The notes: a model not told the origin generated them from the letters alone. A stretch of 64,000 nt of DNA from Ideonella_A sakaiensis_A (GCF_048320135.1 NZ_CP182947.1:3100001-3164000), one strand, 5' to 3'; shown: positions 45,496 through 54,351, numbered from the stretch's first letter. Program-made: numbers and translations.

Positions 45496-46308
45496 ATGAC
45501 CAAGACCATTGTGCTGACCGGCGCGACCGATGGCATCGGCCTGGCCACTGCCGAGATGCTCGCGCCGCAGGGCCATACGCTGCTGCTGCACGGGCGCAGC
45601 GCTGCCAAGCTCGACGCCGTGCGCAAGCGCTTGTCGGCGCTGCCAGGCGCCGGCCGCATCGAGACCCTGGTCGCCGACTTGTCGCGCCTGGCCGAGGTCG
45701 AAACCCTGGCCGAGGCGGTGCGGTCGACGCACGACCGGCTCGACGTGCTGATCAACAACGCCGGCGTGCTGCGGACCGCGCAGACGCGCACCGCGGACGG
45801 GCTCGACGTGCGCTTCGTCGTCAACACGCTCGCGCCCTACCTGCTGACGCTGCGCCTGCGGCCCCTGCTCGGCGCCGGGCGCGTGATCAACCTGTCGTCG
45901 GCCGCCCAGGCGCCGGTAAACCTCGACGCGCTGGCCGGCACCACCCGGCTCGACGACATGGCCGCCTATGCGCAGAGCAAGCTGGCGCTGACGATGTGGT
46001 CGCGCCGGATGGCGCTGGCCGAAGGCGAGGCCGGCCCGGTGATCGTCGCGGTCAACCCGGGCTCCCTGCTGGCCAGCAAGATGGTCCAGGAAGGTTTCGG
46101 CATCGAAGGCAGCGACCTGCGCATCGGTGCCGACATCCTGACCCGCGCCGCACTGTCCGACGAGTTCGCGACCGCAACCGGCCTGTACTACGACAACGAC
46201 GCCAAACGATTCGACGCGCCGCATCCCGATGCGCTGGATGAGCGCAAGGCCGACGCGCTGGTCCGAGCGATGGACGCGCTGCTGCCGGCCGGGACCACTC
46301 GGCGATGA
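45496..46308 (+). CDS. Short-chain dehydrogenase/reductase
   Basis: The 270-residue classical SDR has the cofactor motif TGATDGIG (residues 8-15), the NNAG motif in DVLINNAGVLRTAQ, catalytic serine in INLSSAA and YAQSK for the Tyr-x-x-x-Lys pair. The Arg of LLLHGRSAAKL suggests NADP preference. It follows the quinone-oxidoreductase-like gene in the same direction and is convergent with the AraC gene (7 bp apart). Substrate unknown. Confidence 0.88.
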   Translation: MTKTIVLTGATDGIGLATAEMLAPQGHTLLLHGRSAAKLDAVRKRLSALPGAGRIETLVADLSRLAEVETLAEAVRSTHDRLDVLINNAGVLRTAQTRTADGLDVRFVVNTLAPYLLTLRLRPLLGAGRVINLSSAAQAPVNLDALAGTTRLDDMAAYAQSKLALTMWSRRMALAEGEAGPVIVAVNPGSLLASKMVQEGFGIEGSDLRIGADILTRAALSDEFATATGLYYDNDAKRFDAPHPDALDERKADALVRAMDALLPAGTTRR

Positions 46309-46315
46309 CGATTGC

Positions 46316-47218
46316 TCAAGGCGCGGTCTCGGCCTGACGGAACGCCTGCCGGAAGCTTGCCGGCGTGTGGCCGTCGAGGCGCCTGAAAAACTGCACCAGC
46401 GCGCCGGCGCCGCCGAATCCCAGCCGCAGCGCGACGGCTTCGATGCTGTCGCCGCCGTGTGCAAGCAAACGCCTGGCTTCGAGCAGCACGCGCTCGTCGA
46501 CCAGGGCCTTGGCGGTCTGGTCGCTGGTTGCCAGGCACGCCCGTGTCAGCGTGCGTTCGGCACAACCCAGCTTCTGCGCATAACGCTGCACGGTCCAGCG
46601 CTCGATGTAATGCTGCTCGAGCAGCACGCGAAAATCCGCAACCAGTTGTGCCGCCGGCGCCGGCGCGGGGACATCGATACCGTCATCACGGTTCCACTCG
46701 ATGCGCAGCAGCAGCAACAGCGCATACAGGCGCTGCCGTACCAGCGCAGCGCGCAGCTCCGGGGTGGTCTGGCGCTGCACGTCGGCGTCGATCTGATTGC
46801 AGATCGTCAGGAATTCGTCGCGCATTGCCGGCGTCAGCGTCGATCGAACCGGCCACGGGTCGCGGGCGATCAATGGTTTGATCCAGGCCAGCCGCTCGGG
46901 CAGGATGAAGACCGGATCGATGACCAGCAGCCGGGCCTGCATCGAGTCGTTGAGCGCGAAGCGGTGCACCGTGCCCGGCCGGATGACGACCAGCGTGTCG
47001 GGCTCGATTCGATACGGGACGAAGTCGATCAGATGCTCGCCGCGACCGTGCGTGTACAGCATCAGCAGCATGAACTCGAGGCGCTGCAGCGCCGCCAGGT
47101 GCGACGGGCTGCCGCGTTGGCGCAACTGGGCCAGATCCAGCGTGTCGACGCCGGGCTGGTCGGGATCGGGCGCCTTGAACTGCACCACCTCGGGCGCTCG
47201 GGGGCTGCGGCGGCTCAT
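46316..47218 (-). CDS. AraC-family transcriptional regulator
   Basis: The 300-residue regulator has an N-terminal cupin-like sensing region (RIEPDTLVVIRPGTVHRFAL) and a C-terminal AraC DNA-binding domain (WTVQRYAQKLGCAERTLTRA and SIEAVALRLGFGGAGALVQFFRRLDGHTPASFR). It is divergent from the SnoaL-like, lipase and MBL-fold genes and probably controls them. ATG 47218 was chosen; a TTG-started extension upstream would cover the shared promoter region and is unlikely. Confidence 0.9.
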   Translation of the reverse strand: MSRRSPRAPEVVQFKAPDPDQPGVDTLDLAQLRQRGSPSHLAALQRLEFMLLMLYTHGRGEHLIDFVPYRIEPDTLVVIRPGTVHRFALNDSMQARLLVIDPVFILPERLAWIKPLIARDPWPVRSTLTPAMRDEFLTICNQIDADVQRQTTPELRAALVRQRLYALLLLLRIEWNRDDGIDVPAPAPAAQLVADFRVLLEQHYIERWTVQRYAQKLGCAERTLTRACLATSDQTAKALVDERVLLEARRLLAHGGDSIEAVALRLGFGGAGALVQFFRRLDGHTPASFRQAFRQAETAP

Positions 47219-47229
47219 GTCGATTGCAC

Positions 47230-47300
47230 CAGTTTGTCCAATTTCATGAATCGGATGTCGATTATCGGCAGTGCTTTGATGCGTGCAAGTGTCCAAACTG
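47230..47300. promoter_or_regulatory. Repeated TGTCCAA boxes between the AraC gene and its divergent operon
   Basis: TGTCCAA occurs at 47235-47241 and again at 47290-47296 in direct orientation, 55 bp apart. CAGTTTG at 47230 and CAAACTG at 47294 also make an inverted pair. Spaced direct boxes in a divergent promoter are the usual form of AraC-family binding sites. They are candidates for autoregulation and activation by the neighbouring AraC protein. Confidence 0.4.
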
Positions 47301-47324
47301 AAGGCTCATCACCTGGAGACTTTC

Positions 47325-47822
47325 ATGACCCGTTCCCTGACCTTCACCCTCGCAGCCCTTGTCCTGGCCGCCGGCGCCGGCGCCGCTTCGGCTCAGACCA
47401 AGCCGCTGACCTCCGAGCAGGCGCGCCAGCAGATCGCGCCGTTCTACGAGATGCTCAATCAGCCGGCGACCAAGGACCTGAAGGCGCTGGCCGAGCAGAC
47501 CTTGTCACCCGACTGGAAGTCGTACTCCGCCGACGGCGAGTTCAAGGGCCGCGAGGCCTTCGTCGGCCAGGTGGGTGGCTTCGGCAAGCTGATCCCCGAT
47601 CTGCGCTGGGACATCAGGGACGTGCTGGTCGACGGCAACCGCATCATCGTGCGCAGCGAGGCCAGCGGCACACCCGTCGGGCCCTTGTTCGGCGTGCAGC
47701 CGACCGGCAAGTCCTTCCGCATCATGGCCATCGACATCCACACCATCAAGGACGGCAAGGCCGTCACCGCCTACCACGTCGAGGACTGGGCCGGTGCGAT
47801 CCGCCAGCTGACGGCCAAGTGA
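47325..47822 (+). CDS. Secreted SnoaL-like/NTF2-fold protein
   Basis: The 165-residue product has a signal peptide (MTRSLTFTLAALVLAAGAGA, cut after ASA) and a SnoaL-like ester-cyclase fold (APFYEMLNQPATKDLKALAE, GREAFVGQVGGFGKLIPDLR, RIMAIDIHTIKDGKAVTAYH). Proteins of this type often bind or cyclise small ligands; activity cannot be told from sequence. TGGAG precedes the ATG. Its stop overlaps the next start (TGATG), so the two are coupled. Confidence 0.83.
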   Translation: MTRSLTFTLAALVLAAGAGAASAQTKPLTSEQARQQIAPFYEMLNQPATKDLKALAEQTLSPDWKSYSADGEFKGREAFVGQVGGFGKLIPDLRWDIRDVLVDGNRIIVRSEASGTPVGPLFGVQPTGKSFRIMAIDIHTIKDGKAVTAYHVEDWAGAIRQLTAK

Positions 47823-48607
47823 TGAGCAGGCAAGGAACGATGACGCGTGCACTGCGACGCTGGCAACGTGTGCTGGCGGCGCTCGTGGTCGGTGTGCCGA
47901 TGGCTGTGGGCCTGGCAGCCTGTGTCGCGACGGCCGGTGCGCAGGTCGATACGACAGCTGCAGCGCGAGTCGAGTCGCGCGAGCAGGTGGTGGTGATCCA
48001 CGGCCTCGGACGAAGTGCATCGGCCATGCGACCGTTGGCGCAGCGGCTGGCCGATGCAGGCTATGCGGTCACGCTGGTCGGCTACGACTCGTTCGGCGCC
48101 ACCACCGGCGAGGCGGTGGCCGAGGTGCAGGCGCAGATCGACGCCTGTTGTGCCGCGTCGAGCACGCTGGTGCACTTCGTCGGCCATTCGCTGGGCGGCC
48201 TGCTGATCCGCGCCTACCTCGCCGACCGGGCGATACCCCAGTTGGGCCGTGTCGTGATGCTGGGCACACCGAACCAGGGCACGCCGGTGGTCGACCGCAA
48301 CCGCGATGCCTGGTGGATGCGGCTCGCCGGTCCGCTCGCCAATTCGCTGGGCACCGGTTCGGACGGTTTTGCCAAGACCCTGCCCGCGCCAAGCTATCCG
48401 GTCGGGGTGATCGCCGGACAAGTCAGCCGTGACGGCGGGCCGATGGGCGAGCTCGGCGAGCCGAACGACGGGCTGGTGCCGGTGGCGTCGACGCGGCTGA
48501 CCGGCATGCAGGATTTCGCCATCGTCGACGTCAGGCACTCGGCGATGCGCGACGACGAACGCGTCGCGCAGCACACCATCGCGTTTCTGCGCGACGGGCG
48601 CTTTTGA
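47822..48607 (+). CDS. Alpha/beta-hydrolase lipase-like protein, probable lipoprotein
   Basis: The 261-residue protein has a hydrophobic N-terminus ending in LAAC (Cys34), a plausible lipoprotein signal. An alpha/beta-hydrolase fold follows, with VVVIHGLGRSA (oxyanion region), nucleophile elbow FVGHSLGG (Ser123) and a late Asp and His (PNDGLVPVAS, DVRHSAM). It should hydrolyse lipids or other esters at the cell envelope. An internal ATG at 47840 is an alternative start. Confidence 0.83.
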   Translation: MSRQGTMTRALRRWQRVLAALVVGVPMAVGLAACVATAGAQVDTTAAARVESREQVVVIHGLGRSASAMRPLAQRLADAGYAVTLVGYDSFGATTGEAVAEVQAQIDACCAASSTLVHFVGHSLGGLLIRAYLADRAIPQLGRVVMLGTPNQGTPVVDRNRDAWWMRLAGPLANSLGTGSDGFAKTLPAPSYPVGVIAGQVSRDGGPMGELGEPNDGLVPVASTRLTGMQDFAIVDVRHSAMRDDERVAQHTIAFLRDGRF

Positions 48608-48631
48608 ATGACCCGGCCGGCACCGGGTAGC

Positions 48632-48660
48632 AAGCACGGTTCCGGCAACGGGTGCTTTTT
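48632..48660 (+). terminator. Possible rho-independent terminator after the lipase gene
   Basis: AAGCAC (48632-48637) pairs with GTGCTT (48652-48657) around a GC-rich loop and runs into a T-tract. The stem is short for this genome, so read-through into the MBL-fold gene is possible. Confidence 0.45.
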
Positions 48661-48680
48661 CGAATCGAGGGGAGATACCG

Positions 48681-49592
48681 ATGTACAAGCTGAATCGCGT
48701 CCTTGCGGCGCTGGCAATCGTGCTGGCGAGCCTGCTGTCGATGAATGCCGCGGTCGCCCAGCAGCAGCATGTCTGGAAGGCCGCCGATGGTGTCTACAGA
48801 TATGGGCCCGGGAATGGATATTTCTCGATGTTCGTCGTGACCAGCGAAGGCGTCATTGCGATCGAGCCTGTCAATGCACAGCATTCGCGGGGCTTCGTGC
48901 AGGCGATTCGAAGCGTGACGGACAAGCCGATTCGCTATCTGCTGCACAGCCACAACCACTGGGATCACTCCAAGGGCGGGCAGGTATTCCGGGATCAAGG
49001 CGCAAAGATCGTCGCGCATGTCGAGGCCTTCGAGTGGATGAAGGCCAACCCGCATCCGGAGCTCGCTCTGCCCGACGAATCCTGGGCCGGCAACCGGAAG
49101 GAATTCGTGCTCGGGGGCAGGACCATCGAGCTGCACTACCTTGGCATGAGCCACGGTCTTGGCATGACCGTCTTCCTGTTGCCGAAGGAGAAGATCGCCT
49201 ACATCGCCGATATCGTCACTCCGAACCGTGTCCTGATGAGCATCGTGCCGGACTTCAACATCAAGGAGTGGCAACGTACGCTGCGGCAGGTCGAGGCACT
49301 GGACTTCCAGTCGGCCATCTTTTCCCACACCCACGCGATGGATCCGTTCGGCAGCAAATCGGACGTGGTCGCGGTGCGCGAATTCATCGAGGATCTTCAG
49401 GCAGCGATTACCGCCGAATTCAAGAAGGGAACACCGTTTGCAAGCATCCCGTCTGCGGTCAAGCTGCCCAAGTACGAACACTGGGCCATGTACAGGGAGT
49501 GGTTGCCGATGAATGTCTGGCGGGTGATGCTGGACATGCACATGGGGCCATACCCCTGGCGGCCCGAGCATGCCTACGAGGGGTCGCGGTGA
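48681..49592 (+). CDS. Secreted metallo-beta-lactamase-fold hydrolase
   Basis: The 303-residue protein has a signal peptide (MYKLNRVLAALAIVLASLLS, cut after AVA near 26) and the MBL metal motif H-x-H-x-D-H as HNHWDH (His91, His93, Asp95, His96). A later histidine lies in LGMSHGLGM, with AYIADIVTPNR and the histidine of FSHTHAMDP. It probably binds zinc in the periplasm. The substrate is not a recognisable antibiotic; the subclass is general MBL. GAGGGGAG site before the ATG. Confidence 0.86.
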   Translation: MYKLNRVLAALAIVLASLLSMNAAVAQQQHVWKAADGVYRYGPGNGYFSMFVVTSEGVIAIEPVNAQHSRGFVQAIRSVTDKPIRYLLHSHNHWDHSKGGQVFRDQGAKIVAHVEAFEWMKANPHPELALPDESWAGNRKEFVLGGRTIELHYLGMSHGLGMTVFLLPKEKIAYIADIVTPNRVLMSIVPDFNIKEWQRTLRQVEALDFQSAIFSHTHAMDPFGSKSDVVAVREFIEDLQAAITAEFKKGTPFASIPSAVKLPKYEHWAMYREWLPMNVWRVMLDMHMGPYPWRPEHAYEGSR

Positions 49593-49719
49593 GCATGCAA
49601 GACTTGTGCTTGAACCGGCGGGGCCAGCGCGTCCGCCATGCGATCGCCACGAGGACTTGAGTGGCTGACGTTGGTCTCGTCGCGCCAACTCCGATCTGAT
49701 TCGCATAAAGGAAGTCACC

Positions 49720-50577
49720 ATGAAGATTGCAGTCACCGCTGCCAGTGGAAAGCTGGGTTCCGCCATCGTCAAGGCCACGTCCGAACTTCTCGGCAGCGAA
49801 GGCGTCATCGCCGTGGCACGTTCGACCGAGAAAGCCCGGGGCCTGGGTGTCGAGGTGAGGGCGGGCAGCTACGACGATCGCGCCGCGCTGGAGCGGGCTT
49901 TCCAGGGCATCGACGCCGTGTTGCTGGTGTCGGGCATGGACGCGCCGGACAAACGCGTCGTTCAACACCGCAACGTGATCGACGCGGCCAAGTCTGCAGG
50001 TGTCCAAAAGATGGTCTACACCAGCGTGCAGGGGCCGCTGGCCGATTCGGCGTTTTCGCCGATCGTGCAAAGCAACCGCCAGACCGAAGAAGACCTGAAA
50101 GCCAGCGGACTGGACTGGACGATCGGTCGCAACGGCATCTACATCGAGCCCGATGTCGAATACATCGACCAATACGCGAGCAGCGGCGAAATCGTCAACT
50201 GCGCGGGCGATGGCCTTTGTGGCTACACCACCCGGCCCGAATTGGCCCATGCCTATGCTCGGATGCTGACCCAGCCACAGCACAGCGGCCAGACCTACAA
50301 GCTGCACGGCGAGCGCATCACACAGGCGACGCTGGCGCAGCACCTGAGCGACGCCTTCGGTGTGCCCTTGCGTTACCGCGAAATGGATGTGGAGGCGTAC
50401 CGGGCCGATCGGATCGCCGAACTGGGCGAGTTCATCGGCAACGTGGTCGCGGGCATCTACGAGGGAATCCGGGATGGCGCCTACGACGCGCCGAGCGATT
50501 TCAAAGCTGCGGCCGGACGCGATCACCAGTGCTGGTCCGATTATTTCGCTGTGTTGAAGCGGGGCCGGGCCAGCTGA
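49720..50577 (+). CDS. NmrA-like NAD(P)-binding oxidoreductase, QorB type
   Basis: The 285-residue protein has the atypical-SDR cofactor motif TAASGKLGSAIV at its N-terminus, then FQGIDAVLLVSGMDAPDKRV and MVYTSVQGPLADSAFSPIVQ, as in quinone oxidoreductase 2 (QorB). The family uses NADPH to reduce quinones or acts as a redox sensor. AAGGAAG precedes the ATG at 49720. It is the last gene of the accessory block before the porin terminator. Confidence 0.86.
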   Translation: MKIAVTAASGKLGSAIVKATSELLGSEGVIAVARSTEKARGLGVEVRAGSYDDRAALERAFQGIDAVLLVSGMDAPDKRVVQHRNVIDAAKSAGVQKMVYTSVQGPLADSAFSPIVQSNRQTEEDLKASGLDWTIGRNGIYIEPDVEYIDQYASSGEIVNCAGDGLCGYTTRPELAHAYARMLTQPQHSGQTYKLHGERITQATLAQHLSDAFGVPLRYREMDVEAYRADRIAELGEFIGNVVAGIYEGIRDGAYDAPSDFKAAAGRDHQCWSDYFAVLKRGRAS

Positions 50578-50673
50578 CGCCGCGCGCGGCTTTGTCCGCG
50601 ACGCCATGCGCGGCGTGCCGACCAGCTGACTTCCCGCTCGCTGGACAAGCCCGAGACCGACCAAGTCCAGCTC

Positions 50674-50705
50674 AAAAAAAAGGGCCCGACAAACATCGGG
50701 CCCTT
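50674..50705 (-). terminator. Rho-independent terminator of the porin gene
   Basis: On the reverse strand AAGGGCCCGA and TCGGGCCCTT (50696-50705 and 50680-50689) form a perfect 10-bp stem with a 6-nt loop, followed by a run of eight T. It lies about 50 bp after the porin stop codon. Confidence 0.92.
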
Positions 50706-50756
50706 GTCAACTCCGGTGGGCGATCGCCCCCGGCTTCCGCTGAGTGATGGTGACGA

Positions 50757-51833
50757 TCAGAAGCGGTGAAGCACACCCGCCTCGAATCCGGTCGAAGAAG
50801 TTCCGGCAGCCAGGCCGGCTGCGCCGCCCGGGATCGCGAACCGTGCACCGCCGTCGTTCGAGATGCGGGCCAGGCTCGAGTACAGCGCGGTGCGCTTGGA
50901 CATGTTGTAGACATAGCCGAGGCCGAGCTTGGTCGCATCGTTGGCGCCAACGTTGGTGGCGCCGACTCGGCCGTCCATGTCGACCTTGTGCCACGATGCC
51001 TTGACGACGTGCTGGCCGAAGGTGGCTTCGGCGCCGAGCATCAGGTTGGTCTGCTTGACGGTGCTGTATTTCATCTGCCGCCACGCTGCGCTCAGTTCGA
51101 CCGGACCGGCCTTGACATTGCCGCCGACGACATGGTCCTTGAATTTGCCGAGCGTCGTCAGGCTGTTCTCGGATTGCGTCGAGGCTGCCGACACGCCGAA
51201 GGCCTTGGTCGCATAACCGATCCGGACGCCGGCCAGCTTCGCACGGCCTGCGGTTGCATCGCCGCCTTCGCCGAGGCCGATCATCACCTCGCCTTCGATG
51301 CCGCCGAGCTTGGGCAGCAGGTACTGCACGGCATTGTCGGCCCGCACCGTCGTGTTGTTGTTGCTGCCGAAGGCAGAGCGGATCGGGCCGGTCGGCGAAC
51401 TCGAGAAGAAGTCGCTCGATCGCGCGACGCCGACATACGAGAACGGGTCGTAGCGGCTCCAGTTGCGGTAGCTGGGCACGAAGTCACGGCCGAGCCGGAC
51501 TTCGCCGATGGCCTTGCTGGCGACGCTGACGGTGGCGCGGCGGTCCCAGAATTTGCTGGTGCTGTTGGCGGTGCCGTCGTCGAGCGTCAGGCCGTGCTCG
51601 AGGTGGAAGCCGGCGCTCAGGCCGCCGCCGAGATCCTCGACGCCGCGAAAACCGATGCGGCTGGTCGAGCCCGAGCCACTGACCAGGCTGCTGACCGAGC
51701 CGAGGCCCTGGTTGTCGACGTAACGGACGGCCGCGTCGGCAATGCCGAACAGCGTCACGTTGCTCTGGGCCTGGGCCGTCATCGGCGCAAGAAAGATGCC
51801 GGCCAGACTGGCGGCGAGGATCTGCGGTTTCAT
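50757..51833 (-). CDS. General porin, Burkholderiales (Porin_4/OmpC-like) type
   Basis: The 358-residue protein has a signal peptide (MKPQILAASLAGIFLAPMTA, cut after QA near 22). Porin features follow: SNVTLFGIADAAVRYVDNQG at the first strand, GFRGVEDLGGGLSAGFHLEH, then FWDRRATVSVASKAIGEVRL, and a C-terminal strand ending in phenylalanine (FEAGVLHRF). It forms a diffusion channel in the outer membrane. A 44-bp sequence upstream is shared with the promoter of the tripartite transporter operon, so the porin probably serves the same substrate. Confidence 0.93.
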   Translation of the reverse strand: MKPQILAASLAGIFLAPMTAQAQSNVTLFGIADAAVRYVDNQGLGSVSSLVSGSGSTSRIGFRGVEDLGGGLSAGFHLEHGLTLDDGTANSTSKFWDRRATVSVASKAIGEVRLGRDFVPSYRNWSRYDPFSYVGVARSSDFFSSSPTGPIRSAFGSNNNTTVRADNAVQYLLPKLGGIEGEVMIGLGEGGDATAGRAKLAGVRIGYATKAFGVSAASTQSENSLTTLGKFKDHVVGGNVKAGPVELSAAWRQMKYSTVKQTNLMLGAEATFGQHVVKASWHKVDMDGRVGATNVGANDATKLGLGYVYNMSKRTALYSSLARISNDGGARFAIPGGAAGLAAGTSSTGFEAGVLHRF

Positions 51834-51931
51834 CGAGGGAGGTCTCCTGCGGGGTTGGATTCGACTGCTGGCCGGCCACCTGGTCGCAGGGCCGGCAAGT
51901 CAGGGCAGGATGATTCCGTGGCGCGATGAAC

Positions 51932-51975
51932 CTGTGAATTGCACAGTTGCGATCGATTGATCCACGAAGCGCATC
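51932..51975 (-). promoter_or_regulatory. Operator upstream of the porin gene, shared with the tctC promoter
   Basis: Read on the reverse strand this 44-bp block matches 52993-53036 at 39 of 44 positions and ends 98 bp before the porin ATG. It contains CTGTG-CAATT-CACAG, a perfect dyad, next to ATCAATCGATC. Placement and orientation relative to the gene match those of the second copy, so both are probably bound by the LysR protein encoded between them. Confidence 0.75.
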
Positions 51976-52023
51976 GATCGCAGGCAAAGCGACTCGGCCG
52001 ATGTCGCGACCGCCTGGTCGAGT

Positions 52024-52971
52024 TCAGGCCTTCTTCGGCTTCGCCCTCTTCGCGGCCGGCCGCGAATGCCGATCCGACGTCCGTCCCTCCATTTCGACGC
52101 ACAGGTCGTAGATCTGCTGGGCCGCTGGCGGCAGCGGGCGGCCGCGCCGCTGGATCAGGCCGACCTTGCGGGTGACCTCCGGATCGACCAGCGGCACGCT
52201 GACGAGCAGCGGGTGATCGGGGCCCGGCATCGCCATCGACGGAACGGCGGCGACACCGATGCCGGCCTCGACCAGGCCGAGCATCGTCGTCACATGCCGG
52301 GTTTCGCAGATGCTTTTTGGCTGGATCACGCCCGCGAGCGCCTGGTCGAGCAGCAACCGGTTGCCGGACGACTTGGCAACCGCGACAAAGTCGTATTCGA
52401 CAAGTTCTTCCCAGCGGACCTGACGCCGCCTTGCCAGCGGATGGTCGCGTCGGCAGGCGGCGACGAAGCGTTCCTCGATCAGCGTGCGGAATTCGATGTC
52501 GCCTTCCATCGCGCCCATGAAATTGAGGCCGAAATCGGCTTCGCCGCGCGACACCGCCGACAGCACATCGTTGGCGCTGGCATCGATGACCTTGACCCGA
52601 ACATTGGCGTCACGCTCGCGGCTGCGGGCGATCACGTGCGACAGGAAATGGTTGACCGCCGACGGCACGCAGGCGATCGTCACCTCGCTCATCCGCATCC
52701 GCTTGTCGCCGCGGATGCCCATCAGCGTGACGTCGAGATCGTCGAGGATCTGCCGCACCTTGCGTTCGAAATCGCGGCCGACCGCGGTCAGCTCGACATG
52801 GCGCGTCGTGCGGTTCAGCAGCCGCACGCCGAGCGCCTGCTCGAGCTTGTCGATGCGCCGGCTGAACGCCGGTTGAGAGATGTGCACCGCCTCCGCAGCC
52901 TTGCGGAAGTTGCCCAACTCCGCAACCGCACGAAAAGCCAGCAGGTCGTTGAGATCGAACTCGATCGCCAA
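52024..52971 (-). CDS. LysR-family regulator of the porin and tripartite transporter genes
   Basis: The 315-residue regulator has a helix-turn-helix (FDLNDLLAFRAVAELGNFRK, HISQPAFSRRIDKLEQALGV) and a LysR effector domain. A TTG start at 52971 is preferred because GGAGG lies exactly 8 nt upstream, and it places the N-terminus at the usual LysR position. An ATG at 53001 would add 10 residues but sits inside the shared operator. The basic tail (KRAKPKKA) is unusual. It lies between the porin gene and the divergent tctC gene, both preceded by the same 44-bp sequence. Confidence 0.9.
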   Translation of the reverse strand: MAIEFDLNDLLAFRAVAELGNFRKAAEAVHISQPAFSRRIDKLEQALGVRLLNRTTRHVELTAVGRDFERKVRQILDDLDVTLMGIRGDKRMRMSEVTIACVPSAVNHFLSHVIARSRERDANVRVKVIDASANDVLSAVSRGEADFGLNFMGAMEGDIEFRTLIEERFVAACRRDHPLARRRQVRWEELVEYDFVAVAKSSGNRLLLDQALAGVIQPKSICETRHVTTMLGLVEAGIGVAAVPSMAMPGPDHPLLVSVPLVDPEVTRKVGLIQRRGRPLPPAAQQIYDLCVEMEGRTSDRHSRPAAKRAKPKKA

Positions 52972-52992
52972 GGCTCTGTCCTCCGGTTCGCT

Positions 52993-53036
52993 GATGCGCA
53001 TTGTGGATCAATCGATCCCAACTATGCAATTCACAA
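52993..53036 (+). promoter_or_regulatory. Operator upstream of the tctC-type operon, shared with the porin promoter
   Basis: This block is the second copy of the sequence upstream of the porin gene (39 of 44 identical) and ends 108 bp before the tctC ATG, in the same orientation relative to the gene. It contains GGATC-AATC-GATCC, a perfect dyad, followed by TATGCAATTCACA. It lies 22 bp upstream of the preferred LysR start, so it should also allow autoregulation. Confidence 0.75.
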
Positions 53037-53144
53037 CCACAACGCGATTTCCGATGATCCCTCCACGCGTCGAATGCCAACGAGCCGGCGCCGAACCGCC
53101 ACGCCTCGTGTTGGCACAGACCAGACCCGATTGGAGACAAAGCC

Positions 53145-54257
53145 ATGAAACTGCCATTCCGCAAGTCCACCGCCGCCAAGGCGTCACTGACGTTCGCCGC
53201 TGCACTGTCCGCGGCTGCTTTGCTGCTGCCCGCCGCCGCCACTGCGCAGTCGGCAGAATTCGCCGGCAAGACGATCGAATTCGTCATTCCGTTCGGCGTC
53301 GGCGGCGGCTCCGACACCTGGGCGCGTTTCAATGCGCCGTTCCTGTCGAAATACCTGCCGGGCAATCCGATCGTCGTCGTGAAGAACGTGCCGGGCGGCG
53401 GCTCGATCACTGGCAGCAATCGTTTTGCAGCGAGCGCGAAACCGAACGGCCTCGAAGTCCTCGGTACATCGGCGTCAACGCAGTTTCCGTTCCTGCTCGG
53501 CGATACCCGGGTGCAATACGACTACAAGGATTGGCAGGTGGTGATGGCCGCGCCAACCGGCGGCGTCACCTATGTCAGCTCGTCGCTCGGCGTCAAGTCG
53601 GTGAAGGACCTCGCGAAGCTGAAGAACAAGCGGCTGGTGTTTGCGAGCCAGGGCGCGACCTCGCTCGACCTGGTGCCGCTGCTCGGCTACCGCCTGCTCG
53701 GCCTCGACGTTCACCATGTGTTCGGCATGAAGAGCCGCGGCGAGGGCCGCCTCGCGTTCGAGCGCGGCGAAGCGACGATCGACCACCAGACCACATCGGC
53801 CTACCTGAAGAGCTCGCTGCCGCTGGTCAAGGAAGGCAAGGCCGTGCCCTTGTTCAGCTGGGGCGTCACCGACGACAACGGCAACATCGTTCGCGATCCG
53901 ACCTTCCCGGACCTGCCGCACATCGGCGAGGCGATCCAGATCGTCACCGGCAAGCCGCCGTCCGGCGGTGAGTGGGAAGCGTTCAAGTCCTTCCTGATTG
54001 CCGGCTTCCCGGCGCAGAAACTGCTGGTGCTGCCAAAGGCCACGCCGCAGCCGATCGTCGAGGCCTACCGCAATGCGGTGCGCAAGATGAAGCAGGACCC
54101 GGAGTACCAGGCCGGCAAGGAAGAGGCGCTGGGTGGCTACGAGCAGGTGACCGACAAGGCCGCCGAGTCGCTGTACCGAGAAGGCACGACGCTCGCGCCG
54201 CACGCCCGCTCGTGGGTGCGACATCACCTCGAGAAAAACTACAACGCGAAGTTCTGA
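53145..54257 (+). CDS. tctC: TctC/Bug-family solute-binding protein of a tripartite transporter (long variant)
   Basis: The 370-residue protein has a signal peptide ending at ATAQSA near residue 36, then EFVIPFGVGGGSDTWARFNA and NVPGGGSITGSNRFAA, which match the Bug core but with longer loops than the 320-residue Bug protein at 39.0 kb. It binds the substrate in the periplasm and passes it to the TctA-TctB membrane protein encoded next. GGAG lies before the ATG. It is the first gene of the operon under the shared LysR operator. The ligand is probably a di- or tricarboxylate. Confidence 0.9.
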   Translation: MKLPFRKSTAAKASLTFAAALSAAALLLPAAATAQSAEFAGKTIEFVIPFGVGGGSDTWARFNAPFLSKYLPGNPIVVVKNVPGGGSITGSNRFAASAKPNGLEVLGTSASTQFPFLLGDTRVQYDYKDWQVVMAAPTGGVTYVSSSLGVKSVKDLAKLKNKRLVFASQGATSLDLVPLLGYRLLGLDVHHVFGMKSRGEGRLAFERGEATIDHQTTSAYLKSSLPLVKEGKAVPLFSWGVTDDNGNIVRDPTFPDLPHIGEAIQIVTGKPPSGGEWEAFKSFLIAGFPAQKLLVLPKATPQPIVEAYRNAVRKMKQDPEYQAGKEEALGGYEQVTDKAAESLYREGTTLAPHARSWVRHHLEKNYNAKF

Positions 54258-54351
54258 GCCTCTGAGCCTGTTGCGCGGGTAGGCACGGCTGCGGCCGCGG
54301 CCGCGGCCGGCCCGCCCCTGCTTGCCATTCACGAAAGCCCCGGAGAAGACG

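Noticed and set aside
46229..48607. Reading the lipase as a 792-residue protein
   Set aside because: The upstream part runs antisense through the AraC gene and over the SnoaL-like gene in another frame; a coupled start with a lipoprotein signal lies at 47822.
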